Positions 51,523-60,903 of a stretch of DNA of 64,000 bases are shown here, one piece after another. Both the position numbers and the translations under genes were made by a program. The stretch's first letter is position 1. Each line of letters opens with the position of its first letter. Under the pieces are notes generated by a model that saw only the letters and a list, made by a program, of their open reading frames with translations, did not search any database and had not been told where the DNA came from. Source of the DNA: Nocardia terpenica (lineage in GTDB: Bacteria; Actinomycetota; Actinomycetes; Mycobacteriales; Mycobacteriaceae). The stretch is taken from assembly GCF_013186535.1 (NCBI RefSeq), contig NZ_JABMCZ010000004.1, positions 310,001 to 374,000 of the forward strand. The letters are read 5' to 3'.

Positions 51523-52881
51523 GTGCAGCGACGAATCATGGGGATCGAAACCGAATTCGGGGTGACGTGCACGTTCCACGGTCACCGTCGGTTGAGCCCT
51601 GACGAGGTGGCCCGGTATCTGTTCCGCCGGGTGGTTTCCTGGGGCCGTAGCTCGAACGTATTCCTCCGCAACGGTGCCCGGCTCTACCTCGATGTCGGTT
51701 CCCACCCGGAGTATGCCACGGCCGAATGCGACAGTCTGGTGCAGCTGGTCACCCACGACCGCGCGGGTGAGCGGGTGCTGGAGGAGTTGCTGATCGATGC
51801 CGAGCAGCGCTTGGCCGAAGAGGGTATCGGCGGCGACATCTATCTGTTCAAGAACAACACGGACTCGGCGGGCAACTCCTACGGCTGCCACGAGAACTTC
51901 CTGGTCGTGCGGGCCGGGGAGTTCTCCCGGATCTCCGACGTGCTGTTGCCCTTCCTGGTCACCCGCCAGCTGATCTGCGGCGCGGGCAAGGTGCTGCAGA
52001 CGCCGAAGGCGGCCACCTTCTGCCTGTCGCAGCGGGCCGAGCACATCTGGGAGGGCGTCAGCTCGGCGACCACCCGGTCCCGGCCGATCATCAACACCCG
52101 CGACGAGCCGCACGCCGACGCCGAGAAGTACCGGCGCCTGCACGTCATCGTCGGCGACTCGAACATGTCCGAGACCACCACCATGCTCAAGGTGGGCACC
52201 GCGGCGCTGGTGCTGGAGATGATCGAGGCCGGGGTGTCCTTCCGTGATTTCGCGCTGGACAACCCGATTCGCGCGATCCGCGAGGTCAGTCACGACCTGA
52301 CCGGGCGCCGGCCGGTGCGGCTGGCGGGCGGTCGGCAGGCGAGTGCCCTCGACATCCAGCGCGAGTACTACGCCCGCGCCGTCGAGCATCTGCGCAACCG
52401 CGACCGCGACCCGCAGGTCGACGCCGTGGTGGATCTGTGGGGCCGCACGCTGGACGCGGTGGAGGCGCAGGACTTCGCCAAGGTCGACACCGAGATCGAC
52501 TGGGTCATCAAGCGCAAGCTGTTCCAGCGCTACCAGGACCGCTACAGCATGGACCTGTCCGATCCCAAGATCGCCCAGCTGGACCTGGCCTACCACGACA
52601 TCAAGCGCGGCCGCGGCGTCTTCGACCTGCTGCAGCGCAAGGGTCTGGCCAAGCGGGTCACCGAGGACGAGGCGGTCGACGCCGCGGTCACCACGCCGCC
52701 GCAGACCACCCGGGCCAAGCTCCGCGGCGACTTCATCACCGCGGCCCAGGAGGCCGGGCGCGACTTCACCGTCGACTGGGTACACCTCAAGCTCAACGAC
52801 CAGGCCCAGCGCACGGTGCTGTGCAAGGACCCGTTCCGGTCGGTGGACGAGCGCGTCGATCGGCTGATCGCCTCGATGTAG
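51523..52881 (+). CDS. pafA: Pup-protein ligase PafA
   Basis: PafA phosphorylates the C-terminal glutamate of Pup with ATP and attaches it to lysines of substrates. The 452-residue protein begins MQRRIMGIETEFGVTCTFHGHRRL, with E9 of the glutamine-synthetase-like active site. FLRNGARLYLDVGSHPEYATAECD follows with the catalytic aspartate region, then YLFKNNTDSAGNSYGCHENFL and the ATP-binding INTRDEPHADAEKYRRLHVIVGD. The GTG start is the usual one for the family. It is closely related to Dop, which lies 2.3 kb upstream across pup-prcBA. Confidence 0.97.
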   Translation: MQRRIMGIETEFGVTCTFHGHRRLSPDEVARYLFRRVVSWGRSSNVFLRNGARLYLDVGSHPEYATAECDSLVQLVTHDRAGERVLEELLIDAEQRLAEEGIGGDIYLFKNNTDSAGNSYGCHENFLVVRAGEFSRISDVLLPFLVTRQLICGAGKVLQTPKAATFCLSQRAEHIWEGVSSATTRSRPIINTRDEPHADAEKYRRLHVIVGDSNMSETTTMLKVGTAALVLEMIEAGVSFRDFALDNPIRAIREVSHDLTGRRPVRLAGGRQASALDIQREYYARAVEHLRNRDRDPQVDAVVDLWGRTLDAVEAQDFAKVDTEIDWVIKRKLFQRYQDRYSMDLSDPKIAQLDLAYHDIKRGRGVFDLLQRKGLAKRVTEDEAVDAAVTTPPQTTRAKLRGDFITAAQEAGRDFTVDWVHLKLNDQAQRTVLCKDPFRSVDERVDRLIASM

Positions 52882-52958
52882 CCAGGGAGTTCGCCGCCGG
52901 TGAACACGCGACGGCGGCGAAACCCGGCACCGCCGCGCACGGATGCGGGAAACCGCAT

Positions 52959-52964
52959 TACTCT
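52959..52964 (+). promoter_or_regulatory. Likely -10 element for leaderless pafB mRNA
   Basis: TACTCT lies seven bases before the pafB GTG, again with no ribosome site in the gap. This matches the TANNNT pattern at pafA and suggests pafBC has its own promoter, separate from pafA 90 bp upstream. Confidence 0.4.
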
Positions 52965-52971
52965 CTATCGG

Positions 52972-53967
52972 GTGGCGATATCCAAGGTCGAGCGGCTGAT
53001 GAATCTGGTCATCGCGTTGCTGTCGACCCGGCAGTTCCTGACCGCGGAGCGGATTCGAGTCAGTGTCGCCGGCTACGAGGACTCCGCCAGCGACGAGGCG
53101 TTCAGCCGGATGTTCGAGCGGGACAAGAACGAGCTGCGCGACCTGGGCATTCCGCTGGAGGTCGGCCCGGTGAGCCGGTACTCCGGCCAGGAGGGCTACC
53201 GCATCAACCGGGACGCCTACGAGCTCCCCGATATCGATCTGACCAGCGAGGAGGCCGCGGCGGTCGCGGTGGCCGTGCAGCTGTGGGAGTCCCCGGAACT
53301 CGCCGCCGCGGCCGACGGCGCGCTGCTCAAGCTGCGGGCGGCCGGAATTCACGTCGAACCGGACGCCGCCCCCGCCTCGGTGCCCGCGGTCCCGGCCCGC
53401 ACCCGCGGCTCGGAGGCCGCGCTCGGCAAGTTGCTGACCGCGGTCGACGCCGGTCGCGCCGTCCGCTTCGAGCACCGGATCTCGCACGGCGCACCGTATG
53501 TGCTGCGCGACGTGGAGCCGTGGGGTGTGGTCACCCATCACGGCCGCTGGTATCTGGTCGGATTCGATCGCGACCGCGACGATGTGCGCACCTTCCGGCT
53601 GTCCCGGATCGGGAACGAGGTCACCGCCTACGGCCCGGCCAACGCGGTACGCAAGCCGGACGGTATCGACCTGCGCGCGATCGTGGCCCAGGTGACCGTC
53701 GGGTCGCCGGTCACCGGCAGCGCCACGGTCTGGGTCGCCGACGGCCGCGGCCAGGAGATCCGCCGCCGCGGGGCGATCATGGAGGACCGCGAGATCGGCG
53801 GCCGCGCGGGCACGATCGTAGAGGTGCCGATCCGCTCGCGGGACTGGCTGGCCCGCCTGATCACCGGACTGGGCCCGGACGCGCTGGTGCTCGCCCCCGC
53901 CGACCTGCGCGCCGACGTCATCGACCGGCTGCGCTCGGTGCTGGAGCGGACGGAGGTCTCCGCGTGA
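52972..53967 (+). CDS. pafB: WYL-domain regulator PafB
   Basis: PafB, with PafC, activates the RecA/LexA-independent DNA-damage response in mycobacteria. The 331-residue protein starts VAISKVERLMNLVIALLSTRQFLTAERIR, a winged helix-turn-helix, followed by a WYL domain (KAL-type core at HGRWYLVGFDRDRDDVRTFRLSRI, about residues 185-208) that senses DNA-derived ligand, and a C-terminal WCX domain. I take the GTG at 52972; the open frame upstream is not conserved. It lies 73 bp before pafC. Confidence 0.93.
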   Translation: MAISKVERLMNLVIALLSTRQFLTAERIRVSVAGYEDSASDEAFSRMFERDKNELRDLGIPLEVGPVSRYSGQEGYRINRDAYELPDIDLTSEEAAAVAVAVQLWESPELAAAADGALLKLRAAGIHVEPDAAPASVPAVPARTRGSEAALGKLLTAVDAGRAVRFEHRISHGAPYVLRDVEPWGVVTHHGRWYLVGFDRDRDDVRTFRLSRIGNEVTAYGPANAVRKPDGIDLRAIVAQVTVGSPVTGSATVWVADGRGQEIRRRGAIMEDREIGGRAGTIVEVPIRSRDWLARLITGLGPDALVLAPADLRADVIDRLRSVLERTEVSA

Positions 53968-53975
53968 GCGAGCTT

Positions 53976-54010
53976 GCGAGCGAACCATCGACACAGCGTG
54001 CTCCGCTCGC
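53976..54010. repeat. Intergenic GCGAGCG hairpin between pafB and pafC
   Basis: GCGAGCG (53976-53982) pairs with CGCTCGC (54004-54010). GAGCGAGCTTGCGAGCG-type sequence is a simple repeat I have seen in intergenic DNA of Nocardia and relatives. The gap reads as non-coding; its effect on pafC translation is unknown. Confidence 0.4.
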
Positions 54011-54040
54011 GGTGCTGCCGAGCGCTAGCGAGGTGGCACC

Positions 54041-55006
54041 GTGAGTGGCCGGTTGTCCACGCGGCTGTCCCGGCTGCTGAACATGGTGCCCTACTTTCAG
54101 GCCAATCCCGGCATCAGCGCCGCCGAGGCCGCCGCCGAACTCGGCGTCACCACCAAACAACTGATGAGCGACCTCAACCAGCTGTGGATGTGCGGCCTGC
54201 CCGGGTACGGGCCGGGCGATCTGATCGACCTGTCCTTCTCCGAGGAGAGCATCGAGGTCACCTTCTCCGCGGGCATCGACCGGCCGCTGCGGCTGACCTC
54301 CACCGAGGCGACCGCGCTGCTGGTGGCGCTGCGCTCGATCGCCGACCTGCCCGGCATGGTCGACCCGACCGCCGCGCACTCGGCCATGGCCAAGATCGAA
54401 TCGGCCATCTCCGGCGACGCCGAGCGGGCCCCGGCCCCGGCGGCGCCGATCGAGGCCCCGGCGGTCACCACCGTGCGGTCGGCGCTGGCGCGCGGGCGGG
54501 CGCTGCGGCTGGTGTACTACTCGGCCAGCCGCGACGTGGTCTCCGAGCGGGTGGTCGACCCGATCCGAATCGTGCTGGTGGACAACAATTCCTATCTGCA
54601 GGCGTGGTGCCGGCAGGCCGAGGGCGTGCGCCTGTTCCGGTTCGACCGCCTCGAGGAGGCGACCGAGCTCGACGAACCGGCCCGCCCGCCCAGCCACGCC
54701 ACCGACGAGTCCGCCGCCCTCGACCTGTTCTCCGACGACCCGTCGGTTCCGTTGGCGCGGTTGCGAATTCGCGGCGACTACGGTTGGGTGCTGGATCAGT
54801 ACCCGATGCACCGGATGGCGGTGCACCCGGACGGCAGCGTGGAGGCGACCATGCGCTTCGCCACCCTGGACTGGATGGCGCGCCTGCTGCTGGGCTTCGG
54901 CTCGGGCGTGACCGTGCTCGGCCCGGCCGAACTGGTCACCGCGGTGCGCGAGCGGTCGAGTGCCGCGCTGGCCGCCTACGACGCGGAGGAGGTCGGTCCC
55001 GCTTGA
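54041..55006 (+). CDS. pafC: WYL-domain regulator PafC
   Basis: The 321-residue partner of PafB. It has an N-terminal winged helix (LSRLLNMVPYFQANPGISAAEAAAELGVTTKQLMSDLNQLWM), a WYL domain (YYSASRDVVSERVVDPIRIVLVDNNSYLQAWCRQAEGVRLFRFDRL, about residues 160-205) and a C-terminal WCX domain. Together PafBC bind damage-promoter DNA. The GTG start follows GAGGTGG. Its stop overlaps the TTG start of the next gene. Confidence 0.93.
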   Translation: MSGRLSTRLSRLLNMVPYFQANPGISAAEAAAELGVTTKQLMSDLNQLWMCGLPGYGPGDLIDLSFSEESIEVTFSAGIDRPLRLTSTEATALLVALRSIADLPGMVDPTAAHSAMAKIESAISGDAERAPAPAAPIEAPAVTTVRSALARGRALRLVYYSASRDVVSERVVDPIRIVLVDNNSYLQAWCRQAEGVRLFRFDRLEEATELDEPARPPSHATDESAALDLFSDDPSVPLARLRIRGDYGWVLDQYPMHRMAVHPDGSVEATMRFATLDWMARLLLGFGSGVTVLGPAELVTAVRERSSAALAAYDAEEVGPA

Positions 55007-56049
55007 CGTTTCGCGTGACGGTGCTCGGCGCCGGGTGCATCGGCATCTTCGTGGGCGGCAAACTGGCGGCGGCGGGCGCGGATGTCACCTTCGTGGGCCG
55101 CCCGCGCCTGCTCGACGAGATCACCGCCGCCGGGCTGCGGCTGACCGACCTGGACGGCGGCGCCGACCGGGTCGCGCCGACCGCCTTCCACGTCGCGACG
55201 GACCCGGCCGACGCGGCCCCGGCCGACCTGGTGCTGGTCTGCGTGAAGTCCGGGCAGACCGCGGCCGCCGCCGCGCAGCTCGCCGCCACTGTCGCGCCCG
55301 GCACGGTGGTGCTGAGCCTGCAGAACGGCATCGGCAACGACACGGCCATCCGCGAGGTGCTGCCCACGTGCGTGGTGCTGGCGGGGATGGTGCTGTTCAA
55401 TGTCGCCCACCGCGGCGACGGCTGCTTCCATCGCGGCACCGACGGCGGCCTGGCCGTGGCCGAGGATCCCGCGCTGGACCGGTTCGCACCCCTGTTCGCG
55501 CGGGCCGGGCTGGACCTGCAGCGGGTGGCGGACCTGCGGCCGGTGCAGTGGGCCAAGCTGCTGATCAACCTGAACAACCCGGTCAACGCGCTGTCGGGCC
55601 GGTCGCTGCGCGAGGAACTGGCCGACCGGGACTATCGGCGCTGCTGGGCGCTGGCCCAGTCCGAGGCGCTGGCGGTCATGCGGCGCGCCCGCATCCGGCC
55701 CGCCCGGCTCACCGTGCTGCCGCCCGCGCTGCTGATCCGGATGCTGACCCTGCCCGACCCCCTGTTCGCCCGGATCGCCGCGCGGGTCCTGGCGGTCGAT
55801 CCGATGGCGCGCAGCTCCATGGCCGACGATCTGGCGCTCGGCCGCAAGACCGAAATCGCCTGGCTGTGCGGCGAAATCGTGGAGCTGGGCCGGATGCTCG
55901 GGGCGGCGACCCCGGTCAATGCCCGGCTGGTGGCATTGGTCACCGCCGCCGAGCAGGGCGACCCCCGGCGGTGGTCGGGTCCGGAGCTGCTGGCACAGTT
56001 GCGATCGGCGAAAAGTGGTGCGGCTGAACATCCGGCGAACGAGCGTTGA
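55003..56049 (+). CDS. 2-dehydropantoate 2-reductase-like (ketopantoate reductase family)
   Basis: A 348-residue ApbA/PanE-family NADP-dependent oxidoreductase. The Rossmann motif is VTVLGAGCIGIFVGGKLAAAGADVTFVGR at residues 5-33. The family catalytic lysine is in WAKLLINLNNPVNALSG (about residues 184-200), and SSMADDLALGRKTEI follows. It may reduce ketopantoate in coenzyme A synthesis, but several paralogues have other substrates. I use TTG at 55003, nine bases after GGAGGAGGTC; a GTG at 55015 is an alternative. It is coupled to pafC. Confidence 0.85.
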   Translation: MTFRVTVLGAGCIGIFVGGKLAAAGADVTFVGRPRLLDEITAAGLRLTDLDGGADRVAPTAFHVATDPADAAPADLVLVCVKSGQTAAAAAQLAATVAPGTVVLSLQNGIGNDTAIREVLPTCVVLAGMVLFNVAHRGDGCFHRGTDGGLAVAEDPALDRFAPLFARAGLDLQRVADLRPVQWAKLLINLNNPVNALSGRSLREELADRDYRRCWALAQSEALAVMRRARIRPARLTVLPPALLIRMLTLPDPLFARIAARVLAVDPMARSSMADDLALGRKTEIAWLCGEIVELGRMLGAATPVNARLVALVTAAEQGDPRRWSGPELLAQLRSAKSGAAEHPANER

Positions 56050-56113
56050 CGAGCGCGGTCGCGTTTTCCGGGTCCGGTAGCATCGGACATACCACAGTCT
56101 TTGGAGGTTATCG

Positions 56114-56371
56114 ATGGGTACATTCGGCCCGACGCACTGGCTCATCATTGCGTTGCTGGTCCTGGTGCTGTTCGGCGCCAAGCGGCTGCCGGACGCCGCG
56201 CGGGGTCTCGGCCGGTCGCTGCGCATCTTCAAGAGCGAGATGAGCGAGATGCACACCGAGGGCTCCCCGAGCGCGCCCGCCGCACAGGCACCGGCCCCCA
56301 CCCAGGAGCTGTCCGCCGGTCAGCAGGTCACGCCGGCCCCGCAGGCGAATCCGGATCTGCACAAGGCGTAG
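56114..56371 (+). CDS. tatA: Sec-independent translocase subunit TatA
   Basis: The 85-residue TatA forms the pore of the Tat system, which exports folded proteins across the membrane. The N-terminal membrane helix is GPTHWLIIALLVLVLFGAKRLPDAAR, followed by the amphipathic helix LGRSLRIFKSEMSEMHTEG and a proline/alanine-rich tail. GGAGGTTATCG supplies the ribosome site. tatC follows 94 bp later. Confidence 0.96.
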   Translation: MGTFGPTHWLIIALLVLVLFGAKRLPDAARGLGRSLRIFKSEMSEMHTEGSPSAPAAQAPAPTQELSAGQQVTPAPQANPDLHKA

Positions 56372-56465
56372 CCGTTCGCCGCTCCCGGGATGAGGTTCTC
56401 GTCCCGGGCGTTGTCGTGTCCAGGTCCAGATTCCGCGCTCGGCGATCAGCGAGGCAGTCACATCC

Positions 56466-57458
56466 ATGCGCATCCCCTTCGACCCCCGGCGCAGCCGGCG
56501 CAGGACGAATCCCGACGGCACCATGTCGTTGGTCGAGCACCTGCAGGAGCTGCGGTCGCGGCTGCTGAAGTCGCTGCTGGCGGTGGCGATCACCACGGCG
56601 CTGGGTTTCGCGTGGTACGCGCATTCGTTCTTCGGGCTGGAAAGCCTGGGTGAACTCCTGCGCGGCCCGTACTGTTCGCTGCCCGCCGGGCACCGGGCGC
56701 AACTGGGTCCCGACGGCGCCTGCCGCCTGCTGGCCACCGCCCCGTTCGAGCAGTTCATGCTGCGCTTCAAGGTGGGCCTGACCGCGGGCGTGGTGCTGGC
56801 CTGCCCGGTGTGGCTGTATCAGCTGTGGGCGTTCATTACTCCGGGTCTGTACGCGAAGGAGCGCAAGTACGCGCTCAGCTTCGTGAGCTCGGGCACGGCG
56901 CTGTTCGTCACCGGCGCGGTGCTGGCGTATCTGGTGATCGCGCACGCGCTGAGCTTCCTGCTGGGGATCGGCAGCAATGTGCAGATCACGGCGCTCAGCG
57001 GTACCCAGTACTTCGGCTTCATCATCAAGCTGCTGATCATCTTCGGTGTCAGTTTCGAGACGCCGCTGCTGATCGTTGGGCTGAACATGGTCGGCGTGCT
57101 CAGCTACGAGCGGTTGAAGAAGTGGCGGCGCGGCATGATCTTCGGATTGTTCGTGTTCGCCGCGATCGTCACCCCGCAGGACCCGTTCTCGATGCTGGCG
57201 CTGGCCTGCGCGCTCACGGTGCTGTTCGAGGTCGCGGTGCAGATCGCCCGCCTCAACGACCGCCGCCGCGCCCGCCGTGGCGAGAACTGGGACGCGCTGT
57301 CCGACGACGAGGCATCGCCGCTGACCGGTTCCGGCGGGGTCGCCTCGGTCGACCCGGTCGCGCCCGCCGAGCCGATCGGGCTGGCCGAGCCGATCGGAAC
57401 GCAACCGGCGCCGCAGAAATCGCCGCGCTCGGTGTCGGACTACTCCGATACGCTCTGA
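56466..57458 (+). CDS. tatC: Sec-independent translocase subunit TatC
   Basis: TatC is the receptor of the Tat system, binding twin-arginine signals. The 330-residue protein begins MRIPFDPRRSRRRTNPDGTMSLVEHLQELRSRLLKSLLAVAI, with the family LVEHLQELRSRL motif, then about six membrane helices. The C-terminal 70 residues are an extended cytoplasmic tail containing AEPIGLAEPIG, common in mycolata. It ends two bases before the helY GTG. Confidence 0.96.
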   Translation: MRIPFDPRRSRRRTNPDGTMSLVEHLQELRSRLLKSLLAVAITTALGFAWYAHSFFGLESLGELLRGPYCSLPAGHRAQLGPDGACRLLATAPFEQFMLRFKVGLTAGVVLACPVWLYQLWAFITPGLYAKERKYALSFVSSGTALFVTGAVLAYLVIAHALSFLLGIGSNVQITALSGTQYFGFIIKLLIIFGVSFETPLLIVGLNMVGVLSYERLKKWRRGMIFGLFVFAAIVTPQDPFSMLALACALTVLFEVAVQIARLNDRRRARRGENWDALSDDEASPLTGSGGVASVDPVAPAEPIGLAEPIGTQPAPQKSPRSVSDYSDTL

Positions 57459-57460
57459 CG

Positions 57461-60157
57461 GTGGCACAACGGTCGTCGACTGGCGAACTCGCGGCATTCA
57501 CCGCGGAACTGACATTCACCCTCGACCCCTTCCAGCGGCGCTCGTGTGCGGCGCTGGAGAGCGGGCACAGCGTGCTGGTCTGCGCGCCCACCGGCGCGGG
57601 CAAGACCGTGGTCGGCGAGTTCGCGGTCCATCTGGCCCTGGCCGCCGGGGGTAAGTGCTTCTACACCACGCCCATCAAGGCGCTGTCGAACCAGAAGTAC
57701 GCCGACCTCGTCGAGCGCTACGGCCGCGACGCGGTGGGTTTGCTCACCGGCGACCAGTCGCTGAACCCGACCGCGTCGGTGGTGGTGATGACGACCGAGG
57801 TGCTGCGCAATATGCTCTACGCGAGTTCCGATGCGCTGCAAGGGCTTTCCTACGTCGTCATGGACGAGGTGCACTACCTGGCCGACCGGTTCCGGGGCGC
57901 GGTGTGGGAGGAGGTCATCCTGCACCTGCCCGAGGAGGTGCGGCTGGTCAGCCTGTCGGCGACGGTCAGCAATGCCGAGGAGTTCGGCGCCTGGATGGAG
58001 ACCGTGCGCGGCGACACCGCGGTCGTCGTCGACGAGACCCGGCCGGTGCCGCTGTGGCAGCACGTCATGGTCGGCCGCCGGCTGTTCGACCTGTTCGACC
58101 CGAAGTCCGACGAGCAGAAGGTGCTCGTGGACCGGGATCTGGTGCAGTACATCAAACAGCGCGAGGCCGCCGACCGGATGAACGGCTGGGGCGGCCCGCG
58201 CCACCACCGGGGCGGGTCGCGGCGCGACTTCCGCTCGCTGCCGCGGCCGGAACTGCTGGCCCTGCTCGACGCCGAGGCGCTGCTGCCCGCGATCACGTTC
58301 ATCTTCAGCCGCGCGGGCTGCGACGGCGCGCTCGCGCAGTGCCTGCGGTCGCGGCTGGACCTGAGCCGCGCCGAGGATTTCGACGAGGTCGAGGAGATCA
58401 TCGCCAAGCACACCGGCGATCTGCCGCGCGCGGATCTGGAGGTGCTGGGCTACTGGGAGTGGCGCGAGGCGCTGCACCGCGGCCTGGCCGCCCACCACGC
58501 CGGTATGCTGCCCGCCTTCCGGCACACCGTGGAGGAGCTGTTCGTGCGCGGCCTGGTGCGGGCCGTATTCGCCACGGAGACACTGGCTTTGGGCATCAAT
58601 ATGCCCGCCCGCACGGTGGTGCTGGAGCGGCTGGTGAAGTTCAACGGCGAGACGCACGCCGAGCTCACGCCGGGGGAGTACACCCAGCTGACCGGGCGGG
58701 CGGGGCGGCGCGGCATCGATATCGAGGGGCACGCGGTGGTGGTGTGGCATCCCGATGTCGACACCAGCGCGGTCGCGGGCCTGGCCTCCACCCGCACCTA
58801 CCCGCTGCGCAGCTCGTTTCGGCCCGGCTACAACATGTCGATCAACCTGATCGATCGGATGGGCGCGGCGCAGTCGCGGGAGCTGCTGGAGCGGTCGTTC
58901 GCGCAGTTCCAGGCCGACCGCTCGGTGGTCGGCCTGGTGCGCGGCATCGAACGCAACGAGGGGCAGCTGCGCAAGTTGCGGTCCCAGTTCGGCGACGACA
59001 GCTTCCTCGAGTATCTGTCGCTGCGCGAACGCATCAAACAGCGCGAACGGGATCTGGAGCGGCAGGGCCGCGCCGATCGGCGGGGCGCGGCGGTGGCGGC
59101 GCTGACCTCGCTGCGCCGCGGCGACGTGGTGGCGATCCCGAGCGGCCGCCGCCAGGGGCTCGCGGTGATCCTGGAACCCGATGCGACGCCGGGGGATCCG
59201 CGCCCGCTGGTGCTCACCGAGGACAAGTGGGCGGGCCGGGTCTCGGTCGCCGACTTCCCGACCCCGGCCCAGCCGCTGGGCCGGATGCGGCTGCCGCGCC
59301 ACGTCGACCATCGCACCGCCCGGATCCGCCGCGATCTGGCCTCGGCCCTGCGCAGCACGGGAATCACCGCGCCGGGTCGGCAGCGGCGCGGTGCGCGGGC
59401 GCGGGCCGCCGACGATCACGAGCTCTCCTCGCTGCGGCGGGCGATGCGCGCGCATCCGGCGCACACCCGGCCCGACCGGGAACAGCTCGCGCGCCTGGGC
59501 GAGCGGTATCACCGGCTGCTGCGCGAGACCGACGCCATGCGGGAGAAGGTGGCGGCCACGACCAACTCGCTGGCCCGCACCTTCGACCGGATCGTCGCGC
59601 TGCTGGCCGAGCGCGGCTACGTGGACGAGGGCGAGGTGACCGCCGACGGCAGGCGCCTGGCCCGCATCTACACCGAGGCGGATCTCGTTGTGGCCGAATG
59701 CCTTCGGCAGGGACTGTGGCGCGGGCTGGGCGCGGCCGAGCTGGCGGCGGTGGTGTCGATCCTGGTGTACGAGTCGCGGCAGGAGACCGGTGGCTACCTG
59801 GGCCCGGCCGGGCCGACCGCGCCGATCCGGCGGGCCGTCGGCGGCACCATCGGCGTGTGGAGCGCGCTGCGCACCGACGAGGCCAAGCACAAGCTGCCGC
59901 CCACCCGCGAACCCGATCTCGGCTTCGTCACCGGCATCCACAAGTGGGCGCGCGGCGACGGCCTGGCCGAATCGCTGCTGGCCAGCGGGGATCAGGGAAA
60001 CCCGCTGTCGGCAGGCGATTTCGTGCGCTGGTGCCGGCAGGTGATCGACCTGCTCGACCAGATCCACAGCACCGCCGACGATCCCGAGGTGGCCTCGACC
60101 GCGGCCAAGGCGGTGCGGGCCATCCGGCGGGGTGTCGTCGCGGTGGACGCCGCGTAG
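57461..60157 (+). CDS. helY: Ski2/Mtr4-like DEAD/DEAH RNA helicase HelY
   Basis: An 898-residue superfamily 2 helicase of the Ski2/Mtr4 type, called HelY in mycobacteria; probable role in RNA turnover. Motifs are CAPTGAGKTVVGEFA (Walker A), TTPIKALSNQKY, MTTEVLRNML, VMDEVHYLAD (DEVH), VSLSATVSN, FATETLALGINMPARTVVLE and LTGRAGRRGIDIEGHAVV. A C-terminal DSHCT domain follows (TEADLVVAECLRQGLWRGLGAAELAAVVSILVYESRQET). Its GTG is two bases after the tatC stop. Position and size match Rv2092c. Confidence 0.95.
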   Translation: MAQRSSTGELAAFTAELTFTLDPFQRRSCAALESGHSVLVCAPTGAGKTVVGEFAVHLALAAGGKCFYTTPIKALSNQKYADLVERYGRDAVGLLTGDQSLNPTASVVVMTTEVLRNMLYASSDALQGLSYVVMDEVHYLADRFRGAVWEEVILHLPEEVRLVSLSATVSNAEEFGAWMETVRGDTAVVVDETRPVPLWQHVMVGRRLFDLFDPKSDEQKVLVDRDLVQYIKQREAADRMNGWGGPRHHRGGSRRDFRSLPRPELLALLDAEALLPAITFIFSRAGCDGALAQCLRSRLDLSRAEDFDEVEEIIAKHTGDLPRADLEVLGYWEWREALHRGLAAHHAGMLPAFRHTVEELFVRGLVRAVFATETLALGINMPARTVVLERLVKFNGETHAELTPGEYTQLTGRAGRRGIDIEGHAVVVWHPDVDTSAVAGLASTRTYPLRSSFRPGYNMSINLIDRMGAAQSRELLERSFAQFQADRSVVGLVRGIERNEGQLRKLRSQFGDDSFLEYLSLRERIKQRERDLERQGRADRRGAAVAALTSLRRGDVVAIPSGRRQGLAVILEPDATPGDPRPLVLTEDKWAGRVSVADFPTPAQPLGRMRLPRHVDHRTARIRRDLASALRSTGITAPGRQRRGARARAADDHELSSLRRAMRAHPAHTRPDREQLARLGERYHRLLRETDAMREKVAATTNSLARTFDRIVALLAERGYVDEGEVTADGRRLARIYTEADLVVAECLRQGLWRGLGAAELAAVVSILVYESRQETGGYLGPAGPTAPIRRAVGGTIGVWSALRTDEAKHKLPPTREPDLGFVTGIHKWARGDGLAESLLASGDQGNPLSAGDFVRWCRQVIDLLDQIHSTADDPEVASTAAKAVRAIRRGVVAVDAA

Positions 60158-60221
60158 CGCGATCGACTGTGATTGGATGCGGACGGCGAGTGTACGACGA
60201 GTGCGAGTGGAGGGCAGGCAG

Positions 60222-60899
60222 ATGAGCGGGCCGTACGGACCGAACGAGACCCCTGGTCCAGGGGAGGGACGCAGCAACGATCCGACTCAGCAGTGGACCG
60301 GACAGCCCACTCCCGCACCGCAGCAGTGGGCCCAGCCCGGCGGCCAGCAGCCGTGGGGCCAGTCGCAACCGCAGTGGGGCCAGCAACCGCAGCAGCCGTG
60401 GGGGCAGCCGCAGCAGCAGCCGCAGTGGGGTCAGCAGAGCCAGCCGTCCTGGCCGCAGCAGCAGCCGTCGCAGCCGTGGGACTCGACCCAGCAGCAGTGG
60501 ACGCAACAGCCGCCGCCGCAACAACAATGGGGTCAGCAGCCGCAGCAACCGCCCCAGGATCAGTGGGGTCGGCTACAGACCAAGGCCAAGAAGCCGAAGC
60601 GGGGACTGCTGTTCGCGGGCGCGGGCGCGGCGGTCGTGATCGTCGTCGGCGTGGTGCTGGCGTTCGTCTTCCTCGGCGGCGACACCCTCGACAACAAGGC
60701 CGTGCAGGGCGGGGTGCAGAAGGTGCTGAAGGATTCCTACGGCATCGACGACGTCTCCGATGTGAACTGCCCGTCGGGCAAGGACGTCAAGGTCGGCAAC
60801 TCCTTCAGCTGCAGCCTCAAGGTCGGCGGCGAGCAGAAGTCGGTCACCGTGAAGGTCACCAAGGACGACGGCACCTACGAGGTCGGCCGCCCCAGCTGA
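60222..60899 (+). CDS. DUF4333 membrane protein with P/Q/W-rich N-terminus
   Basis: A 225-residue protein syntenic with Rv2091c. Residues about 20-120 are a P, Q, W and G-rich low-complexity segment with many QQPWGQ, QPQWGQQ and similar repeats. A single membrane helix (LLFAGAGAAVVIVVGVVLAFVFL) then leads to an extracytoplasmic DUF4333 domain with two cysteines (CPSGKDVKVGNSFSC). The function is unknown; the cysteines may form a disulfide. It converges on the exonuclease gene with 4 bp between stops. Confidence 0.88.
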   Translation: MSGPYGPNETPGPGEGRSNDPTQQWTGQPTPAPQQWAQPGGQQPWGQSQPQWGQQPQQPWGQPQQQPQWGQQSQPSWPQQQPSQPWDSTQQQWTQQPPPQQQWGQQPQQPPQDQWGRLQTKAKKPKRGLLFAGAGAAVVIVVGVVLAFVFLGGDTLDNKAVQGGVQKVLKDSYGIDDVSDVNCPSGKDVKVGNSFSCSLKVGGEQKSVTVKVTKDDGTYEVGRPS

Positions 60900-60903
60900 G
60901 CGA

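Noticed and set aside
53968..54040. Possible separate small gene between pafB and pafC
   Set aside because: The 73 bp are simple GCGAGC-type repeat sequence with no start, ribosome site or coding pattern.
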